NCBI GenBank assembly: GCA_043497085.1
Contig: JBIEKI010000008.1
Length of the DNA stretch: 64,000 bases
Direction: 5' to 3' (one strand)
DNA from: Thalassobacillus sp043497085
GTDB taxonomy: Bacteria; Bacillota; Bacilli; Bacillales; Halobacillaceae
Below are positions 7,629 to 15,844 of this stretch, piece by piece. The first letter of the stretch is position 1, and each line of letters starts with the position of its first letter. The notes below the pieces were generated by a model. It did no database searches. It was given only the letters and a program-made list of their open reading frames with translations, and was not told the DNA's origin. The translations under genes and the position numbers were made by a program.

Positions 7629-8189
7629 TTAAAAGAGTTTTTCTGTGCCTTGCAAGATACCAGGAAGGTTTACTTTGACATTGGTCGCGCCTTCCAGGTA
7701 TGGCATGCTGGTCACCCATTTGTCATTATCAAGGTCATGCCGACGCTGCTTCTGTTCGATTTCTTCTTCTGTCAGCCACTGCAACGTATTGGAAGGACAG
7801 ACACTGGCACACATCGGCGGGATTCCATCTTTGGTACGGTCGATACAAAGATCGCATTTGTACATCAGGTTTTCTTCTTCGTCAAACTTAGGAATGCCAT
7901 AAGGGCAGGCAATCGTACAGTTTTGACAGCCGATACATTTCTCTACCAAAGCAGAGAGGACAGCTCCGGTTTCATGAATTTGAATTGCCTGAGCAGGACA
8001 GCTTCGTGCACAGGCCGGGTTTTCACAATGGAGGCACATCAGTGGCATCGTTTGCCGGTTGACGTGAGGATTAACATCATAAACATAGTTCCTATTCCGT
8101 TGTTCATGCCCGCCGCATTGGGTACATGCGGCAAGGCAGGAACGGCATCCGATACAATTTTCTAATTCAATGTATAACCGTTTCTTCAT
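7629..8189 (-). CDS. 4Fe-4S ferredoxin-type electron-transfer subunit (DmsB/NrfC-like)
   Basis: This 186-residue protein carries sixteen or more cysteines in the four-cluster arrangement of DmsB/NrfC/PsrB subunits: CIGCRSCLAAC, CLHCENPACARSCP, CIGCQNCTIACPYG, and CDLC with CASVCP. It would wire electrons between the membrane cytochrome and the molybdenum active site. It has no signal peptide, as expected for a cytoplasmic complex. Its ATG begins directly after the stop codon of the catalytic subunit, so translation is probably coupled. Confidence 0.88.
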   Translation of the reverse strand: MKKRLYIELENCIGCRSCLAACTQCGGHEQRNRNYVYDVNPHVNRQTMPLMCLHCENPACARSCPAQAIQIHETGAVLSALVEKCIGCQNCTIACPYGIPKFDEEENLMYKCDLCIDRTKDGIPPMCASVCPSNTLQWLTEEEIEQKQRRHDLDNDKWVTSMPYLEGATNVKVNLPGILQGTEKLF

Positions 8190-10358
8190 TTAAAGCACCT
8201 TCTTAGGATCGAGTTTTTGCATTTGCGCGGCACAGGCTTTGAATTCCGGCATTCTGGATTTAGGATCAAGAGCTGGAATCGTCAATAGGTTTATCGATTC
8301 TTCATGGCCGAAATGGTACGGGACAAATACCGTGTCTTTACGGATCGCTTCCGTCACTTTCACTTTATAGACGGCTTCCCCTCTCCGGGTATAAAGCCGA
8401 ATTCTTTCATCATGTTCCATGTCGTATTCTGCTGCTGTTTCCGGATGCACCTCTACGTAAGGTTCAGGGCACATGTCTTTCAAAAATTTGATTCTTCTTG
8501 TCTGGTTGCCGGATAAGTAATGGTATACAACACGTCCGGTTGTCAAGCGGAGCGGATACTCTTCGCAAGGTTCTTCTGCTGGTGGACGGTAAGGCAAGGC
8601 ACAAATTTGGGCTTTACCATCTGCATGATAGAATTTCTTATCTAAGAACATATGTGGTGTCCCTTGATCTTCATCATTCTTACATGGCCAGAACACACCA
8701 TCCTGTTTTTCGATCTTATCCCAGGTAGCACCATAGTAGTCGGCACTTCCACCTTTGGAAGCTAAGCGGAATTCCTCCGCAACATCCTTGGCTGTCTTCA
8801 AATGAGCGAAGTTTTTTCCTTTTCCAAGACGTTCTGCAAGTTCAACCTGCATCTGCCAATCAGGCTTGGATTCACCTAATGGTTCCTGGGCTTTATTGAT
8901 TTTGATGATTCGCCCTTCGATGTTCGTTACCGTTCCTTCGTCCTCTGACCATGTAACAGAAGGCAAGATCACATCGGCAAATTCAGCGGATTCTGATAAG
9001 TAAAAGTCAGCACAAACCATGAAGTCGAGCTTTTTCATTGCGTTTCGGACAAAATTCAAATTCGGTGCCGATACGGCTGGGTTGGAACAAAGCAGATATA
9101 GGCCGCGAATTTCTTTTTGATCCATCAATTCGAACATTTCATAAGCGGAAACACCTGGTTTCGGCATTTCTTCCGGCGTGATGCCCCATACGTTACAGAC
9201 CTCTTGTACGTGCTGCGGGTTGGTGAGCTTACGGTAGCCGGGAAGCAAATCGGATTTCTGGCCATGCTCCCTTCCTCCCTGACCATTACCCTGGCCTGTG
9301 AAGGTAGCTACGCCTGATTTTGGACGGCCGATTTTGCCAGTGACAAGCGCCATGTTGGTGTATCCAGAAACGTTGTCTACGCCTTTATGCTGCTGTTCGA
9401 TACCTCGTGCAAACATGACAACGGCATTTGGAGCTTTTCCATAGATCTCTGCAGCTCTTTCAATCTTCTCTGGTGCTACACCAGTCAAGGAGCTTGTATA
9501 TTCCGGGGTGAATTGTCTTACCAGTTCTTTTGTTTCTTCAAAACCGTTCGTATGCTGCTTGACGAATTCTTCATCGGCATACCCTTTTTCAATTAATAAA
9601 TGAACAATTCCATTCGCTAAAGCCAGGTCTGTGCCCGGTTTCAGGTCAAGATGCAGATCTGCCCTTCTTGCAATCGGGGTTTCACGGGGATCAACAACGA
9701 TGATATAACCGCCGCGTTCCTGCACATTCCAAATACGGAACATGGAAGTTGGATGGCACTCCGCTGTATTACTTCCGGCTATGAACAAGCAATCAGTTTC
9801 ATGAATATCCGTCCAGGGAAGTGTGGAGCCACGGTCGACACCAAAGGAGCGAAGGAAACCGCCAGCTGCACTCGACATACAAAAACGGCCGTTGTAATCG
9901 ATATAGCGTGTACCTAAGGCCACACGGGCAAACTTTCCTGTCAGATAACATTTCTCATTGGTCATGGATACACCACTGAATACAGATAAACTGTCTTTTC
10001 CGTAATTTTGCTGCAGTTCACCGAATTTCTCAGCGATCAAATCGTAGGCTTCCTCCCAGCTTGCTTCCCGGAATCCTTCTTTTGTTCCTTTTAATGACGC
10101 ATCGTCACGAATCAATGGGCGAAGAATGCGGTCATCATGGTTCGTCTGCTGGTAGGCGGTCACCCCTTTCGGGCACATCTTACCGACCGTGACCGGCCAA
10201 TCGTAGCGAGGCTCGACACCGATGATTTTATTGGTCATTGTGTTCACACGTAAGTTCATACCGCACTGCATCCCGCAGTAGCTGCAGTGTGTCTTGATCA
10301 ATTTTTCATTCGGGTGTTCGACATTCTCTATCTCTTTATAAAATTTATCCCTTTGCAT
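8190..10358 (-). CDS. Molybdopterin oxidoreductase, NasC/NarB-type nitrate reductase catalytic subunit
   Basis: The 722-residue protein binds an N-terminal 4Fe-4S cluster (CSYCGMQC at 25-32, plus Cys62 in KMCPKG) and bis-MGD molybdenum. Cys160 in NGRFCMSSAAGG is the probable Mo ligand. The motif GQGNGQGGREHGQKSDLLPGY is characteristic of assimilatory nitrate reductases and related enzymes. It has no Tat signal, so it is cytoplasmic. B. subtilis NasC works with the flavoprotein NasB, but no such gene is present. Instead it is flanked by cytochrome b and Fe-S subunits. The ATG follows AAGGAGG and overlaps the preceding gene by 14 bases. Nitrate is the likely substrate, but formate or another oxyanion cannot be excluded. 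Confidence 0.82.
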   Translation of the reverse strand: MQRDKFYKEIENVEHPNEKLIKTHCSYCGMQCGMNLRVNTMTNKIIGVEPRYDWPVTVGKMCPKGVTAYQQTNHDDRILRPLIRDDASLKGTKEGFREASWEEAYDLIAEKFGELQQNYGKDSLSVFSGVSMTNEKCYLTGKFARVALGTRYIDYNGRFCMSSAAGGFLRSFGVDRGSTLPWTDIHETDCLFIAGSNTAECHPTSMFRIWNVQERGGYIIVVDPRETPIARRADLHLDLKPGTDLALANGIVHLLIEKGYADEEFVKQHTNGFEETKELVRQFTPEYTSSLTGVAPEKIERAAEIYGKAPNAVVMFARGIEQQHKGVDNVSGYTNMALVTGKIGRPKSGVATFTGQGNGQGGREHGQKSDLLPGYRKLTNPQHVQEVCNVWGITPEEMPKPGVSAYEMFELMDQKEIRGLYLLCSNPAVSAPNLNFVRNAMKKLDFMVCADFYLSESAEFADVILPSVTWSEDEGTVTNIEGRIIKINKAQEPLGESKPDWQMQVELAERLGKGKNFAHLKTAKDVAEEFRLASKGGSADYYGATWDKIEKQDGVFWPCKNDEDQGTPHMFLDKKFYHADGKAQICALPYRPPAEEPCEEYPLRLTTGRVVYHYLSGNQTRRIKFLKDMCPEPYVEVHPETAAEYDMEHDERIRLYTRRGEAVYKVKVTEAIRKDTVFVPYHFGHEESINLLTIPALDPKSRMPEFKACAAQMQKLDPKKVL

Positions 10359-11433
10359 TTTGGTTGGCCTCCTTGGTTTTTACCTCATGAGTTGGAAATC
10401 CTGAGAATCTAGCGATGCGGTATTTACGCCGGCAAGGGAGACACAATTCAGCCAGATTGAATCCATCCTTCTCCATTGTGAAATCTATTTCATTGGTTCC
10501 TAATACGTTGACTACGTCCTGTGACTGTTCCGTTGAAACGAATCCGTCACCACAAACCTTACATTCCTTCATCGATTTCTCGCCATAATGTTCACGGTAG
10601 TTTCTTGCAAACACACTGAGCGGACGGAATGGAATATGAGCAAGCTTACCGAATGGCAGATAAATCAATGTAACAATGACAGAGTATTGATGAATGAGCG
10701 ACATCACATAATGACCCGCTCCATGTAAGAACACGTTCATGAATGTCAAAATCAAACCGGTAATACTGATGAAAAGCAATAAGTAAAGCGGCAGGAAGTC
10801 ATATAAGAATTTTTGTTCTGCTCTTGCCTGCATATTTTTCAAACGGCGGTAAAGAGCCATGCTGACCCCGATGATTACCATGATGGCTGTGAAATTCAAT
10901 GCGTTATAAGAAAGAAATGCAATGACGCCATCAGCCGGGACTGTGATTAAATCGATTCCCATCGCTACAATCGTATAGTAGCCGCCTTCTTCCATCGTGA
11001 AGTACATCCAGCCAAACACGAGTGGGAAAGTAACCAGACAAGACAGGATGACACCCCATCCAATCAGCAAGTGCTGGGTCCATCGGTAAATTCCCCTATT
11101 CCAAATGAATTGGTATGTAGCCAGGTGATTGGCCGATGTTTTTGGCGTTGATTTACGGAACAATAATTTAATCCCTTTTTTGATAATGATTTTTGTCGGT
11201 GGTCTTTCTCCCCAAGCAATGAATCGGTAGAAGAATCCAGCGATGAATACGAATGTACCCACCATATATCCGTACAAGTTCAAGTCGACATGTGTGAACA
11301 TTCTCGTTCCGATGAACATCAACACGATAATCGCACTGACGGTAAGAAACATGGACTTTGCAAATTTCGAAGCAAATGCATTATTAATGGAATGAGTTGC
11401 TTTCATTGGTTTTCTTAACACTGTTTCAGCCAT
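10345..11433 (-). CDS. NarI-like membrane cytochrome b with cysteine-rich C-terminal tail
   Basis: First gene of the operon. The ~362-residue protein has about six membrane segments. Candidate haem-ligand histidines lie in TQHLLIGWG, HGAGHYVMSLIHQYSV and FGKLAHI, the last resembling the NarI quinol-oxidising subunit. A soluble C-terminal tail of ~90 residues holds two CxxC pairs (CKVC and CLPC), suggesting a zinc or iron site not found in NarI. It likely oxidises menaquinol and passes electrons to the Fe-S and Rieske partners. ATG 11431-11433 lies eight bases after AAGGGG and is preferred over an upstream TTG. Confidence 0.75.
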   Translation of the reverse strand: MAETVLRKPMKATHSINNAFASKFAKSMFLTVSAIIVLMFIGTRMFTHVDLNLYGYMVGTFVFIAGFFYRFIAWGERPPTKIIIKKGIKLLFRKSTPKTSANHLATYQFIWNRGIYRWTQHLLIGWGVILSCLVTFPLVFGWMYFTMEEGGYYTIVAMGIDLITVPADGVIAFLSYNALNFTAIMVIIGVSMALYRRLKNMQARAEQKFLYDFLPLYLLLFISITGLILTFMNVFLHGAGHYVMSLIHQYSVIVTLIYLPFGKLAHIPFRPLSVFARNYREHYGEKSMKECKVCGDGFVSTEQSQDVVNVLGTNEIDFTMEKDGFNLAELCLPCRRKYRIARFSGFPTHEVKTKEANQNAKG

Positions 11434-11496
11434 TTTCAATTCCCCTTCGCTTAACTTTTTTATGTGTTTGTGTGATCCCTGTAAGTTGTTAATTTA

Positions 11497-11525
11497 ATTA
11501 TAGAAAGCAAAGGTGTTTTTCGTAA
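11497..11525 (-). promoter_or_regulatory. Promoter of the nitrate-type operon
   Basis: On the minus strand, a perfect TATAAT (11497-11502) lies 17 bases from TTACGA (11520-11525), a poor -35 match. A good -10 with a weak -35 is typical of an activator-dependent promoter. Confidence 0.6.
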
Positions 11526-11526
11526 T

Positions 11527-11564
11527 CGGGGAAACTCCCTATCCTCTCAGGGAAATCCCCCTAT
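11527..11564. promoter_or_regulatory. Tandem operator-like repeats upstream of the nitrate-type operon
   Basis: Two similar imperfect palindromes, CGGGGAAACTCCCTAT (11527-11542) and CAGGGAAATCCCCCTAT (11549-11564), lie 22 bp apart, two helical turns, and abut the -35 element. They are candidate binding sites for the NarL-type regulator encoded in the operon. They do not match the E. coli NarL heptamer. Confidence 0.5.
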
Positions 11565-11587
11565 TTATTTTTCAAGCTCAAACGTAG

Positions 11588-12089
11588 TTGTTTTTTCATA
11601 AGAGACTTATTCAATTTAGGACCGTAAAGTCGAAGACTTTATTTCGAGATGGTTATCTGGATAGTGGTCCGGTGGGGAACGGCTCCCTTTCCGCGGGCAT
11701 GCGCTGAGCCTCCTCAGACTTTGTCTTCCGGGGTCTCACCTGTCATTTTCATCCCGCAGGAGTCTCGCCGTTCCCCTCCGGACCTTGCCGAAAGAAGTTC
11801 TCGAAATCACACTTGTGAGGGAAACCCCATAATATTTGAAAGAAGACTTCTCCCTTTTTATCCTTTATAAATGATTCAGTATGAAGTTTTAGTGGTATAT
11901 TCTTTCTCTTTTTTGATGGGTCCGTTTTATTACAAGCTGGCTGGATGGGTAGGGAAACGACGAGACTCCCGCGGGAGAAGGGGCTAGGCGAGATCCCACA
12001 GGGCGCAGCCCGAGGAAGCTTGCCAGGTCCCCCGCAGGAAAGCGAGTCATTTCCCAGCCCATCCCATTGCTCTTGTGGTAACGGACCCA
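11588..12089. repeat. Composite ~500-bp intergenic repeat, copy 1
   Basis: The stretch is non-coding and closely resembles 39048-39550 in the same orientation. It contains two GC-rich palindromic modules. The first runs from AAGTCGAAGACT/TTTCGAGAT to TTCTCGAAAT. The second runs from GGGAAACGACGAGACTCCCG to a terminal ATTTCCC. Several long open frames cross it but have no binding sites and follow palindromes, so they are rejected. Copy 1 lacks the right-hand end found in copy 2. Confidence 0.75.
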
Positions 12090-12091
12090 TA

Positions 12092-12133
12092 AAAAAAGCA
12101 GGAGCCGGGCTGTTCGCCTGGCTCCTGCTTTCA
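12092..12133 (-). terminator. Terminator of the 22-residue peptide gene
   Basis: On the minus strand, AGCAGGAGCC and GGCTCCTGCT form a 10-bp stem followed by TTTTTTT. Confidence 0.8.
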
Positions 12134-12146
12134 TTCATTGTTCTTA

Positions 12147-12215
12147 TTAAATCATTGATAAAATGGCACCGATCACAACAATTGCACCAATAATCATTAA
12201 AATTGTACGGATCAT
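12147..12215 (-). CDS. Candidate 22-residue hydrophobic membrane peptide
   Basis: An ATG (12213-12215) nine bases after AAAGGA opens a 22-codon frame encoding a peptide that starts MIRTIL and ends ILSMI. Apart from one Arg it is made of Ile, Val, Leu, Met, Gly, Ala, Ser and Thr, so it is a single transmembrane helix. A strong terminator follows 14 bases after the stop, marking a short transcription unit. A 158-residue frame overlapping it in another phase runs into the composite repeat and is rejected. The function is unknown; a toxin-like or regulatory membrane peptide is possible. Confidence 0.5.
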   Translation of the reverse strand: MIRTILMIIGAIVVIGAILSMI

Positions 12216-12355
12216 TCATCTTCATCCTTTCTTAACATGTCACTTTCTACTAATAGGTTCCCTTAAATATGTATAAGTTAAACCCATTTCAACAAATGGA
12301 AATATACCCCATCTCATGTGATATTATCCTTTTTGAAAAATTTTCAGAAAAAGGG

Positions 12356-12384
12356 TTGTAAAACACCTGCTTCATCACTATAAT
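12356..12384 (+). promoter_or_regulatory. Sigma-A promoter of hom-thrC-thrB
   Basis: TTGTAA (12356-12361), a 17-base spacer and a perfect TATAAT (12379-12384) lie 57 bases before the hom start. The leader is too short for a T-box. Confidence 0.8.
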
Positions 12385-12440
12385 GTCCTTTATACGTAAA
12401 CGAATGTACTTTCTATAAATACAAAAGGAGGACGAAGGAC

Positions 12441-13739
12441 ATGACACAAACAATCTCCATAGGCCTGCTCGGGTTAGGTACCGTAGGAAGCGGTGTCGTG
12501 CATATTATTGAACAACATCAAGATAAACTGAAGCACCAGGTCGGCTGTAATGTGGAAGTAAAACACATACTAGTCAACAACCTGGAGAAAAAGCGCGATG
12601 TTGTCCTGAACGGAGCAAAATTGACAGCCAATCCAGATGATGTACTCAACGATCCAGACCTGGATGTCATCATCGAAGTGATGGGCGGGGTCGATGGGAC
12701 GAAAGACTATATTGTCCAAGCCCTCCAAAATAAAAAACATGTCGTGACTGCCAACAAAGATTTAATGGCTGTTCACGGCAGCGAATTGCTGGAAGTGGCG
12801 TCTGAAAACCGCTGCGATTTATTTTATGAAGCCTCTGTCGCTGGTGGTATCCCCATCCTTCGCAGTCTGGTGGAAGGCCTCTCTTCTGATCGAATTACAA
12901 AGATGATGGGGATCCTTAACGGAACAACCAATTATATTCTGACTAAAATGACACAGGAAGGCGCCGCCTACGACGACGTACTGAAAGAAGCACAGGAATT
13001 AGGATATGCAGAGGCTGATCCTACGGCGGATGTCGAAGGAATCGATGCCGCCAGAAAGATTGCAATTCTCGGAACACTCGGCTTCTCGATGCATCTTGAT
13101 TTGGATGATGTGTCGATTGCAGGCATCTCCCAGGTTTCAAAAGAGGATCTCGACTATAGTAAACAGCTCGGCTATACGATGAAGCTGATCGGCATAGCTG
13201 ACCGAACCGGGGATAAAGTCGAAGTTAGTGTGCAACCGGCATTATTTCCGGAAACTCACCCGCTCGCCGCTGTAAACGATGAATTCAATGCCGTATATGT
13301 GTATGGCGAAGCCGTCGGTGAAACGATGTTCTACGGACCTGGGGCCGGTAAACTGCCGACTGCCACTGCTGTCGTTTCAGACCTTGTAGAGGTAATGAAA
13401 AATATCCGCCTAGGCGTAACTGGCAACAGCGCTGTTTTACCGCAGTTCGAAAAAAGCTTAAAAAACGATGATGAAATTGAAGCAAAATACTTCTTACGTC
13501 TGCATGCGAAGGACCAGCCAGGTACTTTTTCAGCATTAACTGCCTTGTTTTCCAGTTATGGCGTAAGTTTAGAAAAAATCTTACAGCAGCCTGCAAAAGA
13601 AGAAGGTGTGGCAGATATCGTGATGACAACCCATACCGTATCCAAGAAAAACTATCAGGCCATTTTACAACAACTGCATGATTTGGATGTTGTTTCTGAA
13701 ATCAAAAGCAGTTACCGCGTCGAAGGAGATGAAAGCTGA
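12441..13739 (+). CDS. hom: Homoserine dehydrogenase
   Basis: The enzyme reduces aspartate semialdehyde to homoserine, the branch point to threonine and methionine. The 432-residue protein has an N-terminal Rossmann fold (GLLGLGTVGSGVV), the conserved core (KDLMAVHGSEL, GILNGTTNYILTKM, EADPTADVEGIDAARK), and a C-terminal ACT domain (AKDQPGTFSALTALF) that usually mediates threonine feedback. AGGAGG precedes the ATG. The stop overlaps the thrC start as TGATG, so the two are translationally coupled. Confidence 0.97.
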   Translation: MTQTISIGLLGLGTVGSGVVHIIEQHQDKLKHQVGCNVEVKHILVNNLEKKRDVVLNGAKLTANPDDVLNDPDLDVIIEVMGGVDGTKDYIVQALQNKKHVVTANKDLMAVHGSELLEVASENRCDLFYEASVAGGIPILRSLVEGLSSDRITKMMGILNGTTNYILTKMTQEGAAYDDVLKEAQELGYAEADPTADVEGIDAARKIAILGTLGFSMHLDLDDVSIAGISQVSKEDLDYSKQLGYTMKLIGIADRTGDKVEVSVQPALFPETHPLAAVNDEFNAVYVYGEAVGETMFYGPGAGKLPTATAVVSDLVEVMKNIRLGVTGNSAVLPQFEKSLKNDDEIEAKYFLRLHAKDQPGTFSALTALFSSYGVSLEKILQQPAKEEGVADIVMTTHTVSKKNYQAILQQLHDLDVVSEIKSSYRVEGDES

Positions 13740-14800
13740 TGAACTGGAAAGGTCTGCTCCATCAATACAAAGAATATTTACCAGTCAATGACCAAACACC
13801 TAAATTATCTTTATGGGAAGGTAATACCCCATTAATCGCATTAGATAATTTATCCGAACAACTCGGCGTGGACCTCCACGTCAAGTATGAAGGGCTAAAC
13901 CCAACTGGTTCATTCAAAGACCGCGGGATGGTGATGGCCGTAGCAAAAGCAAAGGAAGAAGGCAGTGAAGCAGTCATGTGCGCTTCGACCGGTAATACAT
14001 CGGCGGCTGCCGCAGCGTATGCTGCCAGAGCTAACATGCGTTGTATCGTGGTCATCCCAGACGGAAAAATTGCTATGGGGAAAATGGCACAAGCAGTCAT
14101 GTATGGGGCAGAAATCTATGCCATCAAAGGAAACTTTGATAACGCGATGCAGATGGTCCGGAACTTAAGCGAAGAAGCACCAATCACACTCGTCAACTCT
14201 GTGAACCCTTACCGGATCGAAGGTCAGAAAACAGCTGCCTTTGAAGTATGCGAACAACTAGGAACTGCTCCCGACGTACTGGCGATACCAGTTGGAAATG
14301 CTGGCAACATAACAGCATACTGGAAAGGATTCCAGGAATACAATGAGCGTAATCATACAGGACTGCCAAGCATGCATGGCTTTGAAGCAGAAGGATCAGC
14401 AGCAATCGTGAGAAACGAAGTCGTTGAAAATCCGGAAACCCTGGCGACTGCTATCCGGATCGGCAACCCTGCCAGCTGGGTTAAAGCTATTGCATCGTCT
14501 AATGAATCCAACGGTAAAATTGATTCGGTAACGGATGATGAAATCCTGGAAGCTTATCATTTGCTGGCACAATCCGAAGGCGTTTTTGCCGAACCGGCTT
14601 CATGTGCCTCGATCGCAGGTATAAAGAAAGATATCGAAAATGGGAACATTAAAAAAGGCTCCAAAGTAGTCGCTGTCTTGACAGGAAACGGGTTAAAAGA
14701 TCCCGACTGTGCGATTGAAAATTCCACCTTAAAGCCTGTAGTGCTTCCTAATGAAGAAGAAGTGGTTTTCGACCATATTTTAGGACGTGTCCAATCATGA
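13739..14800 (+). CDS. thrC: Threonine synthase
   Basis: This PLP enzyme converts O-phosphohomoserine to threonine. The PLP lysine is in NPTGSFKDRGM, and the phosphate loop is seen in CASTGNTSAAAAAYAAR and IPVGNAGN. At 353 residues it is the normal size for the short Gram-positive type. It overlaps hom upstream and thrB downstream (ATGA), forming a tight three-gene threonine operon. Confidence 0.97.
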   Translation: MNWKGLLHQYKEYLPVNDQTPKLSLWEGNTPLIALDNLSEQLGVDLHVKYEGLNPTGSFKDRGMVMAVAKAKEEGSEAVMCASTGNTSAAAAAYAARANMRCIVVIPDGKIAMGKMAQAVMYGAEIYAIKGNFDNAMQMVRNLSEEAPITLVNSVNPYRIEGQKTAAFEVCEQLGTAPDVLAIPVGNAGNITAYWKGFQEYNERNHTGLPSMHGFEAEGSAAIVRNEVVENPETLATAIRIGNPASWVKAIASSNESNGKIDSVTDDEILEAYHLLAQSEGVFAEPASCASIAGIKKDIENGNIKKGSKVVAVLTGNGLKDPDCAIENSTLKPVVLPNEEEVVFDHILGRVQS

Positions 14801-15726
14801 AGGCGGGCGGGATGTTCTCGATAAGAGTCCCTGCAAGTACGGCCAATTTAGGACCCGGATTTGATTCTATCGGGCTTGCTGTCGATCGTTATTTGACACT
14901 TTATGTGACTCCGAATGAGGAGTGGTCGTTTGAGGCGAAATCTGAGAACTTGGCCGGGCTTCCTTCAGGAAAGGATAATCTAATCTACCAAGTGGCTATT
15001 ACTGTCGCCGAGGCGCACGGAGAGGCTTCTCTCCCTCCCGCAGCTGTCCAATTGACGAGTGATTTCCCGATGTCTAAAGGCTTCGGCAGCAGTGCTGCTG
15101 CTATTGTTGCTGGAATTGAGCTGGCTGATCAGCTACTTGAGCTCGATCTCTCTTTAAAGGAAAAAGCACGACATGCCAGCCTTTATGAAGGCCATCCTGA
15201 TAACGTGGCAGCTTCCTTGTATGGAGGTCTTGTTATCGGCTGCCACCAGAAATATGATACGCATATTGTTTTAGGCGGGCGCCCGGACGTCGATATTGTA
15301 GCTGTCATCCCAAACTATGAGATGAAAACAGATGAGTCTCGAGGTCTTTTGCCAGAAAGTTTCCCTTATCATCAAGCAGTTGAAGCGAGCAGTATCAGCA
15401 ATGTCCTGACAGCTGCCCTCTTGCAAAACGATTGGAAACTGGCAGGAAAAATGATGACCGAAGACCTTTTCCATCAACCCTACCGTGTCCAGGCGATTGC
15501 GGAATGGGAAAAGATCATGAATTTGAAAGAATCATTACCTATCTATGGGATTGCTATCAGCGGTGCAGGTCCGATTCTGCTATGCTTTACCCCTCCCCGA
15601 AAAGGAAAGTCAGTGATGCGCAGGTTAGCTCCTCACTTTCCTGATGCAGCTGTTGAACTCTTGCAGCCAGCCGGAAAGGGAGTTACCGTCACTCTTGACA
15701 GCCATACCTGTTCCGCAGCTAAATAA
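14797..15726 (+). CDS. thrB: Homoserine kinase
   Basis: This GHMP-family kinase phosphorylates homoserine with ATP. The glycine-rich ATP loop is PMSKGFGSSAAAIVAGIELA, preceded by VPASTANLGPGFDSIGLA. The start ATG overlaps the thrC stop codon. A second ATG five codons later (MFSIRV) is also possible. At 309 residues it is normal length. It completes the pathway from aspartate semialdehyde to threonine with hom and thrC. Confidence 0.97.
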   Translation: MKAGGMFSIRVPASTANLGPGFDSIGLAVDRYLTLYVTPNEEWSFEAKSENLAGLPSGKDNLIYQVAITVAEAHGEASLPPAAVQLTSDFPMSKGFGSSAAAIVAGIELADQLLELDLSLKEKARHASLYEGHPDNVAASLYGGLVIGCHQKYDTHIVLGGRPDVDIVAVIPNYEMKTDESRGLLPESFPYHQAVEASSISNVLTAALLQNDWKLAGKMMTEDLFHQPYRVQAIAEWEKIMNLKESLPIYGIAISGAGPILLCFTPPRKGKSVMRRLAPHFPDAAVELLQPAGKGVTVTLDSHTCSAAK

Positions 15727-15733
15727 AGTTATC

Positions 15734-15770
15734 AGCCAGCGTTTGTCTCTGAGGGCTTACGCTGGCTTTT
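15734..15770 (+). terminator. Terminator of the threonine operon
   Basis: AGCCAGCGT and ACGCTGGCT form a 9-bp stem followed by TTTT, just after the thrB stop. Confidence 0.85.
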
Positions 15771-15844
15771 CCTGTTTAGGAAGCATTATCTTTTGACTTG
15801 TCTGATACTTACTGCTAGCTTTTGACTTAAAGGGAGGCGGTTTA

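Noticed and set aside
11749..12225. 158-residue open frame on the minus strand covering the 22-residue peptide and the composite repeat
   Set aside because: It runs through a terminator and GC-rich palindromes, has low-complexity composition, and its start region is better explained by the short peptide frame.
12241..12440. T-box or other riboswitch ahead of the threonine operon
   Set aside because: The promoter lies 57 bases before the start codon, leaving no room for a T-box, and no conserved T-box sequence is seen.
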